Source: Gemmataceae bacterium (GTDB taxonomy: Bacteria; Planctomycetota; Planctomycetia; Gemmatales; Gemmataceae). From it: DNA of 64,000 nucleotides. Below are positions 25,369 to 33,316 of the stretch, piece after piece. The number at the start of each line of letters is the position of its first letter. Position 1 is the stretch's first letter. Made by a program: the position numbers and the translations under genes. The stretch is taken from NCBI GenBank assembly GCA_022842245.1, contig JALHPZ010000024.1, positions 37,880-101,879 of the forward strand, read 5' to 3'. The notes beneath the pieces were generated by a model. It saw only the letters and a list, made by a program, of their open reading frames with translations. It searched no databases and had not been told where the DNA came from.

Positions 25369-26340
25369 TCAGGCGGAAGAGGTGGACTGGCCGGGAACTT
25401 CATGCATCAGGTCCGCGAGCGCCGAACGGAGTTCCTGGAATCGGAACTCGAAACCAAGGTCGAGGAGCCGCTGTGGAAGGACGTATCGGCCATAGAGTGC
25501 CAGTTCGGGATCGGTGCGCATCAGGAGCGGGGCGCCGAGGCGAACCATCCACGCGAACGCCGGCAAGCCGAACGGTATGCCCATCGCACGGCGCAGCGCC
25601 CGCATGAACTCGCGATTCGACACGGGCTGCGGCGACGAGGCGATGTACGCGCCGCGCACCGCGGGGTCGACGAGGACGCGCTCGAAGAGGCGATTCAGAT
25701 CGGTTTCGTGGATCCAACTCATCCCCTGTGTGCCCGATCCGACGGTGCCGCCCAGTCCGAATCGCACGAGCCACTTCAAACGGGACAAGGCCCCGCCGCC
25801 GGCGCCTCGATCGCGGCCGACGACGAAACTCGTCCGCAAAACTACGCCGCGCTGTTCGGGGAGTAGCGCGTTTTGGAATTCGGCCTCCCAGGCCTTCGCG
25901 ACGAATGGCGCAAGACCGACTCCGAACGCGGCGTCTTCGGTGCACACGACGGTCGGCGGATCGCCGTAAATGTGGGCCGTGGCCATCTGCGCCCAGACCG
26001 GCGGCGGGCGTTCGACGGACCGGCACGCGAGGCCGAGAACGCGCGTGGACTCGACGCGTGAGCGGAGGATTTCGTCTTGATGGTCCGGCGTCTTGATGCA
26101 GTCGACGGTGCGGCCGACGAGGTTCACGAGGCCGGCCGCGCCATCGAGAACGCGCGACCAATCACCGAGCGAACGAGCGTCCCACGGTACGTGCGTCCAC
26201 GGCACGGAGATCTTCGGGGCAGTACGCGAGAGGATCGCAATCTCGTAGCCGAGCGTGGCGAGATGATGTGCCAATGACACGCCGAGGAAACCGCTGCCAC
26301 CCGCGATGATGATCCGACCAGCTGGAGATGGTAAAGACAT
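25369..26340 (-). CDS. TIGR01777-family NAD(P)-dependent epimerase
   Basis: The 323-residue protein is an extended SDR: IIIAGGSGFLGVSLAHHLA (GxxGxxG) at the N-terminus, WDARSLGDWSRVLDGAAGLVNLVGR, and a C-terminal DUF1731-like segment (LPAFAWMVRLGAPLLMRTDPE...QRLLDLGFEFRF). That matches TIGR01777 (SDR39U1/YfcH) proteins, whose substrate is unknown. The sequence around the active site has IYGDPP in place of a canonical YxxxK, as is common in the family. It may share a promoter region with nhaA, which is divergent 133 bases away. Confidence 0.88.
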   Translation of the reverse strand: MSLPSPAGRIIIAGGSGFLGVSLAHHLATLGYEIAILSRTAPKISVPWTHVPWDARSLGDWSRVLDGAAGLVNLVGRTVDCIKTPDHQDEILRSRVESTRVLGLACRSVERPPPVWAQMATAHIYGDPPTVVCTEDAAFGVGLAPFVAKAWEAEFQNALLPEQRGVVLRTSFVVGRDRGAGGGALSRLKWLVRFGLGGTVGSGTQGMSWIHETDLNRLFERVLVDPAVRGAYIASSPQPVSNREFMRALRRAMGIPFGLPAFAWMVRLGAPLLMRTDPELALYGRYVLPQRLLDLGFEFRFQELRSALADLMHEVPGQSTSSA

Positions 26341-26473
26341 GGTCGGCCTTCACGTTGGACGCTTCGATAGTGAAACCGCAGATCGGTTCGAATCTTCACC
26401 CGAAACGCCGAACGCCGTCCGTCCCGATTCGTTTGGGCGTGACGGCGCGGAACGCCCACGCGTACAATTCGGC

Positions 26474-27847
26474 ATGAAAATTCCCGATTGGCTTCCCGTG
26501 GAACATCGGCCGACCGGCCCCGACCACGAGCCTCGCCGCGCGCCGATCCAGCGTATCGTCCGCCCATTCTCCTACTTTCTCAAGATCGAAGCCGCCGGCG
26601 GGTTGGTACTGCTCGCGTGCACAATCCTTTCGCTCGCGCTCGCCAACTCGGTGTGGTCGGATCGCTTCGCGGAGTTCTGGCACACGCCGATCGGCTTCCG
26701 CATTGGCGGCTACGAACTGACCAAGTCGCTCGTCGTCTGGATCAACGACGGCCTGATGGCCATCTTCTTCTTCGCCGTCGGGCTGGAGATCAAGCGCGAG
26801 ATGGTGTTCGGCGAACTGCGGGAGTTCCGCAAGGCGGTACTGCCCGCGGCCGCGGCGCTCGGCGGCATGGTCGTGCCCGCGGGCATCTATCTAGCCTTCC
26901 AGCACGGGCAGCCGGGCGAACGCGGCTGGGGCATCCCGATGGCGACGGACATCGCGTTCGTCGTCGGGTTGCTGGCGCTGCTCGGCAAGCGCGTCCCCTT
27001 CGGCCTGAAGATTCTCCTCCTCACGCTCGCCATCGTCGACGACATCGGCGCCGTGCTCGTCATCGCGGTTGCGTACACCTCCGACATCTCGTTCGCCTAT
27101 CTTGGGCTCGCCGCAATCGGCTTCGTCATCGTCCATCTCTGCAACCGGCTCGGCGTGCGCCCGATCCCGGTCTATGTCGTCCTCGGCGCGATCATCTGGT
27201 TCGCGTCCCTCAAGTCGCACGTCCACCCGACCGTCGCGGGCGTGATCCTCGGCCTGATGACGCCCGCGCGTCCGTGGTATTCCGAACAGAGCCTGGTGCG
27301 CGTCGCCGATGGCGTCCTTCATCGTCTGCGCCAGGAGGGGGACGAATCGGTCGACCACAAGGAAGCGGTGCGCGTGCTCACCGCGACGGCGCGCGAGACC
27401 GTCTCGCCGTTGGACCGATTGGAGAAGGCCCTGCACCCGTGGGTCGCGTTCGCGATCATGCCGATTTTCGCCATCGCGAACGCCGGCGTGGCGATCGACA
27501 TGAACCAGATCGGCCACCCGGTCGCGGTGGCGGTCGCCGTCGGGCTGGTCGCCGGGAAAGCCATCGGCATCCTGGCGTTCAGCTGGCTCGCGATCCGACT
27601 GGGTCTTGCGCGCCTTCCCGCCGGCGTGAGCTGGCGCGGCCTCGTCGGCGCCAGCTGCCTCGCCGGCATCGGCTTCACCATGTCCCTCTTCATCGCCGGC
27701 CTCGCGCTCGACGAGAGCCTGCTCAACGCCGGAAAGACCGGCACGCTCGTCGGCTCGACCATCAGCGCCGTGCTGGGATTAAGTCTGCTCCTGCTCGTCC
27801 TGCCGCGCGCGGATCAGAAAAGCAATCCCGATTCGAAGCCGTCGTGA
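26474..27847 (+). CDS. nhaA: Na+/H+ antiporter NhaA
   Basis: The 457-residue membrane protein has the NhaA motifs: VWINDGLMAIFFFAVGLEIKRE, PMATDIAFVVGLLALLGKRVP and LTLAIVDDIGAVLVIA with the two ion-binding Asp residues (VDD), and 11-12 hydrophobic segments, ending GFTMSLFIAGLAL near 405. It exchanges Na+ for protons at the inner membrane for pH and salt control. The ATG at 26474 begins the family-like N-terminus. An insertion of about 50 residues (VDHKEAVRVL...) in the loop near residue 300 is a common variant. Confidence 0.96.
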   Translation: MKIPDWLPVEHRPTGPDHEPRRAPIQRIVRPFSYFLKIEAAGGLVLLACTILSLALANSVWSDRFAEFWHTPIGFRIGGYELTKSLVVWINDGLMAIFFFAVGLEIKREMVFGELREFRKAVLPAAAALGGMVVPAGIYLAFQHGQPGERGWGIPMATDIAFVVGLLALLGKRVPFGLKILLLTLAIVDDIGAVLVIAVAYTSDISFAYLGLAAIGFVIVHLCNRLGVRPIPVYVVLGAIIWFASLKSHVHPTVAGVILGLMTPARPWYSEQSLVRVADGVLHRLRQEGDESVDHKEAVRVLTATARETVSPLDRLEKALHPWVAFAIMPIFAIANAGVAIDMNQIGHPVAVAVAVGLVAGKAIGILAFSWLAIRLGLARLPAGVSWRGLVGASCLAGIGFTMSLFIAGLALDESLLNAGKTGTLVGSTISAVLGLSLLLLVLPRADQKSNPDSKPS

Positions 27848-27857
27848 ACCCGGTGAA

Positions 27858-27891
27858 ACGGAATAGTTAGTCATTGACCTAACTATTCCGT
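27858..27891. promoter_or_regulatory. Palindromic operator (also a possible nhaA terminator)
   Basis: ACGGAATAGTTAG (27858-27870) and CTAACTATTCCGT (27879-27891) form a perfect 13-bp inverted repeat with an 8-nt spacer. It ends 17 bases before the ArsR-type gene start, so autoregulation by that ArsR protein is the natural reading. It begins 11 bases after the nhaA stop and could also terminate nhaA. Confidence 0.75.
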
Positions 27892-27908
27892 CGGCGTATC
27901 ATCCGTTC

Positions 27909-28241
27909 ATGTCCGCCGTCCCCGCCGATGCCGTCTTCCGCGCCCTTGCCGACCCGACGCGGCGTCGCGTGCTCGAACGGCTCGGGCGCGGCCCGGCTAC
28001 GGTCAGCGACCTGGCCAAGCCGTTCGAGATGGCGCTGCCGTCGTTCCTCCAACATCTGCGGATGCTCGAGACGGCCGGCCTCGTGTCCTCCACGAAGGTC
28101 GGCCGCGTGCGCATCTACCGCCTTGTGCCAGAGCGCTTGAAGCTCGCCGAGGACTGGCACGCGCGCCAACGCCGCCTCTGGGAAACCCGGCTCGATCAAC
28201 TCGACGACCTGCTCAAGACCCTCAAGGAGTCCGAATCATGA
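27909..28241 (+). CDS. ArsR-family transcriptional regulator
   Basis: The 110-residue protein has the winged helix-turn-helix of ArsR regulators: FRALADPTRRRVLERLGRGPATVSDLAKPFEMALPSFLQHLRMLETAGLVSSTKVGRVRIYRL in order, at residues 10-75. No metal-binding Cys pairs are present, as expected for the SRPBCC-linked ArsR subgroup. Its stop overlaps the start of the SRPBCC gene (ATGA), so the two are translated together. The 13-bp palindrome just upstream is the likely operator. Confidence 0.92.
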   Translation: MSAVPADAVFRALADPTRRRVLERLGRGPATVSDLAKPFEMALPSFLQHLRMLETAGLVSSTKVGRVRIYRLVPERLKLAEDWHARQRRLWETRLDQLDDLLKTLKESES

Positions 28242-28705
28242 TCTTCGACCCGACCCTCGACCTGAAGCTCGAACGCACCGTGGATGTGAAGCCGGAGCTG
28301 GTCTGGGCGGCCTGGACGAAGCCGGAATTGCTGAAGCAGTGGTTCTGTCCGAAGCCGTGGAGTGTCTCCGATTGCGAGCTGGACGTGCGGCCGGGCGGGA
28401 TCTTCCGCACGACGATGCGTTCGCCGGAGGGGCAGGAGTTCCCGAACCTCGGTTGTTATCTGGAAGTGGTGCCGAACCGGAAGCTGGTCTTCACGGATGC
28501 GTTGCTGCCGGGCTACCGGCCGGCGGCGAAGTCGTTCATGACCGGCGTGGTGCTGATCGAACCGCACGGAGCCGACGGCACGAAGTACACGGCCATCGCC
28601 TTGCACAACAGCGAGGCGGCACGGATCGAACACGAACAGATGGGCTTCCACGATGGCTGGGGCAAGGCCTGGGAGCAGCTGGTGGAATTGGTGAAGGGGC
28701 AGTGA
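28238..28705 (+). CDS. SRPBCC (AHSA1-like) ligand-binding protein
   Basis: The 155-residue protein is an AHSA1-type START-fold protein: LERTVDVKPELVWAAWTKPELLKQWFCP, DCELDVRPGGIFRTTMRSPEGQEF and a C-terminal HDGWGKAWEQLVELV. These bind hydrophobic small molecules or act as Hsp90-like co-factors in different members. Here it forms an overlapping pair with the ArsR gene, a frequent arrangement. A second, independent pair is encoded at 31155-32023. Confidence 0.9.
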   Translation: MIFDPTLDLKLERTVDVKPELVWAAWTKPELLKQWFCPKPWSVSDCELDVRPGGIFRTTMRSPEGQEFPNLGCYLEVVPNRKLVFTDALLPGYRPAAKSFMTGVVLIEPHGADGTKYTAIALHNSEAARIEHEQMGFHDGWGKAWEQLVELVKGQ

Positions 28706-28720
28706 AATCCGGCCGGGAAT

Positions 28721-28743
28721 ATCACTTGCATTTTGCAAGTGAT
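28721..28743. promoter_or_regulatory. Palindromic operator for the DinB-HxlR pair
   Basis: ATCACTTGCA (28721-28730) and TGCAAGTGAT (28734-28743) form a perfect 10-bp inverted repeat with a TTT centre, 17 bases before the DinB start. The ACTTGCA half-site is typical of HxlR-type palindromes, so autoregulation by the HxlR protein encoded downstream is likely. Confidence 0.7.
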
Positions 28744-28760
28744 AAGGTTATCCTGTCTCC

Positions 28761-29351
28761 ATGAGCACTCCCGTAGCCGAACCCCGCCTCGCGCCGCCGG
28801 GCGCGGGCATCCCGACCGTTGAACGTCTGATCGGGGGCGCGATCTTCGCCATCCAACGGTGGCGCGGAACGCCCCGGCGATTCACGGCGCTCTTCGAGCG
28901 CGAGCGCCAGGCGATTGCTCGGCTGTATCGCGAGCGCGACGAGGACACCCTGAATCGGCGCGTACTGATTCCGCGATTGCGTGGCCTTGAAGACAGCAGC
29001 CGCTACTGGTCGGTGGCCATGGCGCTCGATCACCTGCGCATCGTGAACGAGCAGATCACGCGCGTGATCGACGAGCTGACGCAGGGCCGCGTCCCGGCAG
29101 GCGAGGCCAGTACCGCGGCGGTGAAGCCGAGCGAGAATCCGGGTGCCGACGTGATTCCGGCTTACGAGTCGTCGTGTGATGGACTGATCGCGATGGCGAC
29201 CGGGAAGTCGGAACTCCGTACGAAAGCCCGGTATGCCCATCCGTGGTTCGGCCCGCTCGACGCGGCGGGCTGGCATGCCATGGCGGCCGTTCACATGGGG
29301 ATCCACCGTGCGCAAATCGCCCGCATCCTTGAAGCCGCGACGAAAGCCTGA
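28761..29351 (+). CDS. DinB-superfamily protein
   Basis: The 196-residue protein looks like a DinB four-helix bundle: DSSRYWSVAMALDHLRIVNEQITRVIDELTQGR with a candidate metal His near residue 91, then HPWFGPLDAAGWHAMAAVHMGIHRAQIARIL with three more His in the last helices. DinB-like proteins bind a metal with His triads and are thiol-transferase-like in some cases. The gene overlaps the HxlR regulator by 44 bases, which implies coupled expression and possibly a shared redox or xenobiotic response. Confidence 0.8.
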   Translation: MSTPVAEPRLAPPGAGIPTVERLIGGAIFAIQRWRGTPRRFTALFERERQAIARLYRERDEDTLNRRVLIPRLRGLEDSSRYWSVAMALDHLRIVNEQITRVIDELTQGRVPAGEASTAAVKPSENPGADVIPAYESSCDGLIAMATGKSELRTKARYAHPWFGPLDAAGWHAMAAVHMGIHRAQIARILEAATKA

Positions 29352-29694
29352 TAAGCCGGAAGCGTTGCGTTCGCCGTGCCCGGTCGCGGCCACGCTCGAC
29401 CTGATCGGAGACCGGTGGACGTTGCTGGTTCTCCGCGATCTCTTTGCCGGGAAGTCACGCTATCGGGATCTCGTTTCATCTCCGGAAGGGATCGCGACGA
29501 ACATCCTCGCGGCCCGGCTCGAACAGTTGGTCTCGTCGGGAATGATTGCCGCCCGGCCCTCCCCGGAGCGGGCGGGCAGTTCGGAATACCACCTCACCGA
29601 GCGCGGTCGGTCGCTTTTTCCGGTTCTGGTTGCGATGCGCGACTGGGGCTTGGCGAATGTGCCCGGAACGGAGGTCCGGGTTCAGGTTGTTTGA
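29308..29694 (+). CDS. HxlR-family transcriptional regulator
   Basis: The 128-residue protein has the HxlR winged-helix domain: CPVAATLDLIGDRWTLLVLRDLFAGKSRYRDLVSSPEGIATNILAARLEQLVSSGMI in order, then SSEYHLTERGRSLFPVLVAMRDWG. The single Cys near residue 21 (SPCPVA) is the conserved redox- or aldehyde-sensing position of the family. I chose the GTG at 29308 because it gives a normal N-terminus, at the cost of a 44-base overlap with the DinB gene. Confidence 0.9.
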   Translation: MRKSPASLKPRRKPDKPEALRSPCPVAATLDLIGDRWTLLVLRDLFAGKSRYRDLVSSPEGIATNILAARLEQLVSSGMIAARPSPERAGSSEYHLTERGRSLFPVLVAMRDWGLANVPGTEVRVQVV

Positions 29695-29719
29695 GTTCGC
29701 CGGATGGCCTCGATGACTA

Positions 29720-30412
29720 TCAACCCGACGATTTCTTCTTCGCGACGCGCTTCGCCACGAGGGGGCGCTTGAGGTCGCGGAGGGCATCCTTGCCGATCCA
29801 GCGGCGCGTGGAGTCGTCGCTGGCGGCGAGGCGGGTCGCCAGTTCGAGGGACGCGGAATGCAGGATCGGGCTGCGGCCGCCGATGCCGCGGAGCGCCCAA
29901 CTCACCGCCTTCTTCACGAAGTTGCGTTCGTCGTCTGCGGCCGTCTCGACGAGCGGTAGGCAGTCCACGAACGGTTCGTCCGTCGCCTTCTTGTCGTGCA
30001 GCGCCAGGCTGGCGAGCAGGGCGAAGGCGGCGCGCTTCTCGAACTCGGGCTTCCGCTTCGCCCACGCTTTCACCTTCTTCCAGGCGTGCGGTACGCGGTC
30101 GAAGAGGTGGAAGCAGGCCGTGTCGCAGATGGCCCAGCTATCGAAGTCCTTGCACCACGCATCCATCATCGCCGGCGTCACCTGCGCCGGATCGGCGACG
30201 AAGCAGGCGAGGATTCGTGCCTCGTAAAGGCCGTCGGCCCACAGCGCCTGCGCGAGGGCGTGGTTCCGGCCGAGTTTCCTGCCGTAGTCCCGCAGCGTGA
30301 CGACGGGGATACCGACCGCGTTGCCGTTCGGGATGCCGAAGCGCGCCATGCCGACGCGATGTTGCTCCGACGCGATCGAGCGAAGGTGTGCGAGGACTTC
30401 GACGGCGGTCAC
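29720..30412 (-). CDS. DNA alkylation repair (AlkD-like) protein
   Basis: The 230-residue protein has the all-helical HEAT-like AlkD layout: VGMARFGIPNGNAVGIPVVTLRDYGRKLG, HALAQALWADGLYEARILACFV, MDAWCKDFDSWAICDTACFHLF and VKKAVSWALRGIGGRSPIL. AlkD enzymes excise alkylated purines. The WxxxxDSWAxxD region carries the catalytic-site Trp and Asp expected from the family. The start overlaps the DUF1801 stop by 4 bases, so the gene is part of a minus-strand operon with the ArsR-SRPBCC pair. Confidence 0.88.
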   Translation of the reverse strand: MTAVEVLAHLRSIASEQHRVGMARFGIPNGNAVGIPVVTLRDYGRKLGRNHALAQALWADGLYEARILACFVADPAQVTPAMMDAWCKDFDSWAICDTACFHLFDRVPHAWKKVKAWAKRKPEFEKRAAFALLASLALHDKKATDEPFVDCLPLVETAADDERNFVKKAVSWALRGIGGRSPILHSASLELATRLAASDDSTRRWIGKDALRDLKRPLVAKRVAKKKSSG

Positions 30413-31158
30413 GAGCTTGCTCCCGTTGGCAACCGGGCGATCCAGGCCTTCACCAACGTCTTGACCGCGGCCGCCTTCGATTCCAGTTCGTCAAGCGATG
30501 CGAACTCGACGAGCGCCCGGTCCGGTCCGAGCCATTTCAGGAGACCCTTCGGATCGGGGACGGTCATCGTCGCTCCCTTCTTCGCGCCGGCGTGCAGGAT
30601 GAGCCGCAGCGAGCGCGGGCCGTGGGTGTTGATCGTCGCGAACCATTCAGTGGTCCGGAAGCTCGGCGAGTTCCATTTCACACCTTCGACGATCGACGGG
30701 TGGACGGATCGGATCAGCGCGCGCAGGCGTTCGATCTTCTCGCGGCGCGGTGCGGACTTCACAGACTTCATCCACGCGTCGACATCCGACGTCTTGGGCT
30801 TCGTCTTTGACTCGATCTCGGCGGTGCGCACCTTCAGGATCTTCTTGAGCAACACGACGGGCAGCGGCTTCGCGGGCGGGAAGCGGACGGTTCCCTTCTC
30901 GACTTCGTACTTCGCCACGTCGGCCGCCAGTTCCGACAGCACCCGGCCGCTCATCGGGTAGAGCGAGCAATGCTTCTTCCAGCCGCCGAACGCGAGAAGC
31001 CCCTTGCCGTGGAGCTTGAACGCTGGCAGCCCGTAGCTGATGCACTCGACGGCGTCGGGTGCGAGCGCATGCACGCGCCGGCGAAGCGTCTCGATGGCGG
31101 CGCGCGCCTCCGGAGTCATCGCGGCGAGGCACTCGTCGAACGTCGTTGGCTTCGTCAT
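30409..31158 (-). CDS. Protein with two DUF1801 domains
   Basis: The 249-residue protein carries two DUF1801 (YdhG-like) units: LRRRVHALAPDAVECISYGLPAFKLHGKGLLAFGGWKKHCSLYP in the first, with the trailing LSELAADVAKYEVEKGTVRFP segment, and IRSVHPSIVEGVKWNSPSFRTTEWFATIN with LRLILHAGAKKG in the second. The domain is of unknown function, often in stress operons. The start overlaps the upstream SRPBCC gene by 4 bases. Confidence 0.85.
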   Translation of the reverse strand: MTKPTTFDECLAAMTPEARAAIETLRRRVHALAPDAVECISYGLPAFKLHGKGLLAFGGWKKHCSLYPMSGRVLSELAADVAKYEVEKGTVRFPPAKPLPVVLLKKILKVRTAEIESKTKPKTSDVDAWMKSVKSAPRREKIERLRALIRSVHPSIVEGVKWNSPSFRTTEWFATINTHGPRSLRLILHAGAKKGATMTVPDPKGLLKWLGPDRALVEFASLDELESKAAAVKTLVKAWIARLPTGASS

Positions 31159-31649
31159 GCTCCACCTGCCGCGAGGATCGCGTCGAGGCGCTGATAGCCA
31201 ACCTCCATGCCGTCGTCCATGCCGGAGCGAAGTGCGCCGTCGCGGGCTTCCTTCGAGTCGTAGGCGAGCGTCATGGTCATGTGCGTGCGTGCGCCCAACT
31301 CCTCGAGGATCATCGTGACGTGTTGCGTGCCCATCGGCGGGCAGTCCATCCCGACCATCTCGAACGTTTCGGTGCGGACGGATTTCTCGGGCGGCACGAC
31401 CTCGATGTTTTCGCCGGTCATCCGCATCTGCTCGCCGTTCGGGCCGGTCCATTCCCAGACGAACTTTCCGCCGGGCCGTTGATCGTCCTCGCAGCGCGAC
31501 AGACTCCATCCGTCGAAGCCGTAGCACCAGCGCTTGAGATATTCCGGCTTCGTCATCGTGTCCCAGACGAGCGGCCGCGGGGCGTCGAACGTGCGCGTCA
31601 TGCGCACGGTGGTGTCGGTCGGCGTCGTCACCTGCAGTTTCTTCAGCAT
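31155..31649 (-). CDS. SRPBCC (AHSA1-like) protein, second copy
   Basis: The 164-residue protein has RTFDAPRPLVWDTMTKPEYLKRWCYGFDGW, then GGKFVWEWTGPNGEQMRMTGENIEVVPPE and a C-terminal GMDDGMEVGYQRLDAILA, all typical of AHSA1-type SRPBCC proteins. The ATG at 31649 is preceded by GGAG in the sense direction of the minus strand. It follows the ArsR gene by 14 bases in the same direction. It overlaps the DUF1801 gene by 4 bases. Confidence 0.9.
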   Translation of the reverse strand: MLKKLQVTTPTDTTVRMTRTFDAPRPLVWDTMTKPEYLKRWCYGFDGWSLSRCEDDQRPGGKFVWEWTGPNGEQMRMTGENIEVVPPEKSVRTETFEMVGMDCPPMGTQHVTMILEELGARTHMTMTLAYDSKEARDGALRSGMDDGMEVGYQRLDAILAAGGA

Positions 31650-31663
31650 GGCGGTCTCCGGGT

Positions 31664-32023
31664 TCAGGAATGTGGTGCTTGCTTCAGTTCGTCGAGAAGG
31701 GCGTCGAGGCGTTCGAAGTTCGCCTCCCAGAGTTTGCGGTAGTTCTCGAGCCACTCGTCCGCCTCCGCGAGGGGCTGGGCGTCGATCTTGCGCGGCCGGC
31801 ATTGCGCCTGCCGGCCGCGGGTGATGAGGCCGGCGCGTTCGAGCACCTTTAGATGCTTCGAGATCGCCGGCTGGCTCATGGCGAACGGTTTCGCCAGTTC
31901 GTTCACGGTCGCCTCGCCCTTCGCCAGGCGCGAGAGGATGGCGCGGCGGGTGGGGTCCGCGAGGGCGGCGAAGGTCGCGCTGAGGCGGTCGGGCGCGGGC
32001 GATCGTCGGGTGGCCTCTTTCAT
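31664..32023 (-). CDS. ArsR-family transcriptional regulator, second copy
   Basis: The 119-residue protein has ATFAALADPTRRAILSRLAKGEATVNELAKPFAMSQPAISKHLKVLERAGLITRGRQAQCRPRKI in order, the full winged helix. It heads a minus-strand operon (ArsR, SRPBCC, DUF1801, AlkD) with 4-base overlaps between the last three genes. The ATG at 32023 lies inside a palindromic operator. Confidence 0.92.
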   Translation of the reverse strand: MKEATRRSPAPDRLSATFAALADPTRRAILSRLAKGEATVNELAKPFAMSQPAISKHLKVLERAGLITRGRQAQCRPRKIDAQPLAEADEWLENYRKLWEANFERLDALLDELKQAPHS

Positions 32024-32037
32024 AACCAAAAGGTTAT
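32022..32037. promoter_or_regulatory. Operator overlapping the ArsR start codon
   Basis: ATAACC (32022-32027) and GGTTAT (32032-32037) are an inverted repeat around AAAA. It overlaps the minus-strand ArsR start codon and is 154 bases upstream of the divergent phosphoesterase-like gene. The likely ligand is the ArsR protein itself. Confidence 0.6.
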
Positions 32038-32191
32038 ATTCGTGCGGCGCGAGTGTCAACCGGATTCCGACAAGTCCGAAGGCGAAGTGCAAACTTTCGG
32101 AAGCGCCGCGGGGGCCGAAATGGGAAAAAGCGAAATAGACCGGAGGAATTCCCCTCGCAGGCGCACGGGTCGTTCGGATAGGCTTGGCGAC

Positions 32192-32962
32192 ATGAACCGA
32201 CGCCGCTTCCTGCAGATGCTCGCGCCATCCGCCGCCGCCATCGCCTTCGGCGGAGCCGGGTACGGGTTCTACGAGGCGAGTTGCGTGTCGGTTGAACGGC
32301 CGACGTTCGCGCTGCCCGGCCTGCCGAAGCCGCTCGACGGCGTCACCGTCGCCTTCCTCACCGACATCCTCCACGGCCCCTATCAGGACGACGAATACCT
32401 GCGCGCCATTGTGCGCACCACGAACATGCTCGACCCGGATGCGATCGTGCTCGGCGGCAACTACGCCCTGCGGGATCCGAAGCACATCCGGCCGACGTTC
32501 GAATTGCTCAAGGACCTGCGTGCCCCGATGGGCCAATTCGGCGTGCTCGGTTCGCACGATCATCGCCTGGGGGCGGACGCGGTGCGGGACGGAATGAAAC
32601 GAGCGAGGATCGCCGACCTGAGCGATGCGGGCGCGTGGCTCGCGCGCGGGCGGGAGCGCATCCGGCTCGCGAGCGCGGACGACACCGAGAGCGGGACGGA
32701 ATCGCGCATTCTCGTGCACAATGATCCGGCGATCGCGGAATCGGTACGCGATCCGCGCGTGAAGCTCGTGCTGGGGTCGATCAATCGCGGCGGCCAGTTG
32801 AACGTGCCGGGCGTCGGCTCGCCGTGGGCCGGGAAGTACGCGGCCGGGTTCGTGAAGGGTCCGGAGACGACGGCGTACGTGTCGCGCGGCCTCGGCGTCG
32901 CCGGCCTGCCGGTGCGCTACGGCAGCCGCCCGGAGATCACGTTGCTGACGCTGCGGGCGTAG
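32192..32962 (+). CDS. Metallophosphoesterase-fold protein with degenerate active site
   Basis: The 256-residue protein is built like the enzyme at 12900: Tat-like start MNRRRFLQMLAPSAAAIAFGG, then LTDILHGP where LTDIHVGP is expected, LGGNYA for SGDF, VLGSHDH for GNHD, VHNDPA for CHNPD, and LGSINRGGQ for SGHTHGGQ. The bridging Asp of GD, the catalytic Asn of GNHD and both His of GHTH are lost, so phosphoesterase activity is unlikely. The overall fold and end (YVSRGLGVAGLPVRYGSRPEITLLTL) are kept. It may be a binding or regulatory pseudoenzyme. The ATG at 32192 follows GCTTGGCGAC. Confidence 0.8.
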   Translation: MNRRRFLQMLAPSAAAIAFGGAGYGFYEASCVSVERPTFALPGLPKPLDGVTVAFLTDILHGPYQDDEYLRAIVRTTNMLDPDAIVLGGNYALRDPKHIRPTFELLKDLRAPMGQFGVLGSHDHRLGADAVRDGMKRARIADLSDAGAWLARGRERIRLASADDTESGTESRILVHNDPAIAESVRDPRVKLVLGSINRGGQLNVPGVGSPWAGKYAAGFVKGPETTAYVSRGLGVAGLPVRYGSRPEITLLTLRA

Positions 32963-32965
32963 GAA

Positions 32966-33313
32966 TCAAATCGGTAAGTAGATGACTTGTCCGTTCCATT
33001 CGCCCGGCAGGCTGGCGCCGATCAGCATCGTCAAATCGTCCAGCACGCGACCAACGGGCATCAATTCGGGTACTTCTATCACGCCGGGCATCCGTTCGCC
33101 GGCGTCCACCCGATCGTAAGCGTAGCCCGCCATCGTCGCGATATCGTGGGTCAACACGATTCGATCCTCTCCGGCGGCCCATTCCAGGAGTTCGGGATCG
33201 GACGTTTGACCCAGACCCTCGTCTACCGCCCTCACGAGATCGAGACCGGGATGCCGGCGGCGCAGCGCCCGAATGATGTGACCGTTGAAATTGACATCCG
33301 TCAGGAACCGCAT
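32966..33313 (-). CDS. DUF5615 PIN-like toxin
   Basis: The 115-residue protein has the Mut7-C/PIN-like DUF5615 look: MRFLTDVNFNGHIIRALRRRHPGLDLV, with an acidic N-terminal Asp, then DPELLEWAAGEDRIVLTHDIATM. These PIN-fold RNases are usually the toxin of DUF433-DUF5615 pairs. Here it follows a DUF433 gene by 3 bases. A candidate toxin, probably an endoribonuclease by family analogy. Confidence 0.8.
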   Translation of the reverse strand: MRFLTDVNFNGHIIRALRRRHPGLDLVRAVDEGLGQTSDPELLEWAAGEDRIVLTHDIATMAGYAYDRVDAGERMPGVIEVPELMPVGRVLDDLTMLIGASLPGEWNGQVIYLPI

Positions 33314-33316
33314 GGT

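Noticed and set aside
24232..25866. Long plus-strand open frame opposite ychF and the epimerase gene
   Set aside because: Antisense shadow of two conserved genes; it spans both gene boundaries, which a real gene would not do.
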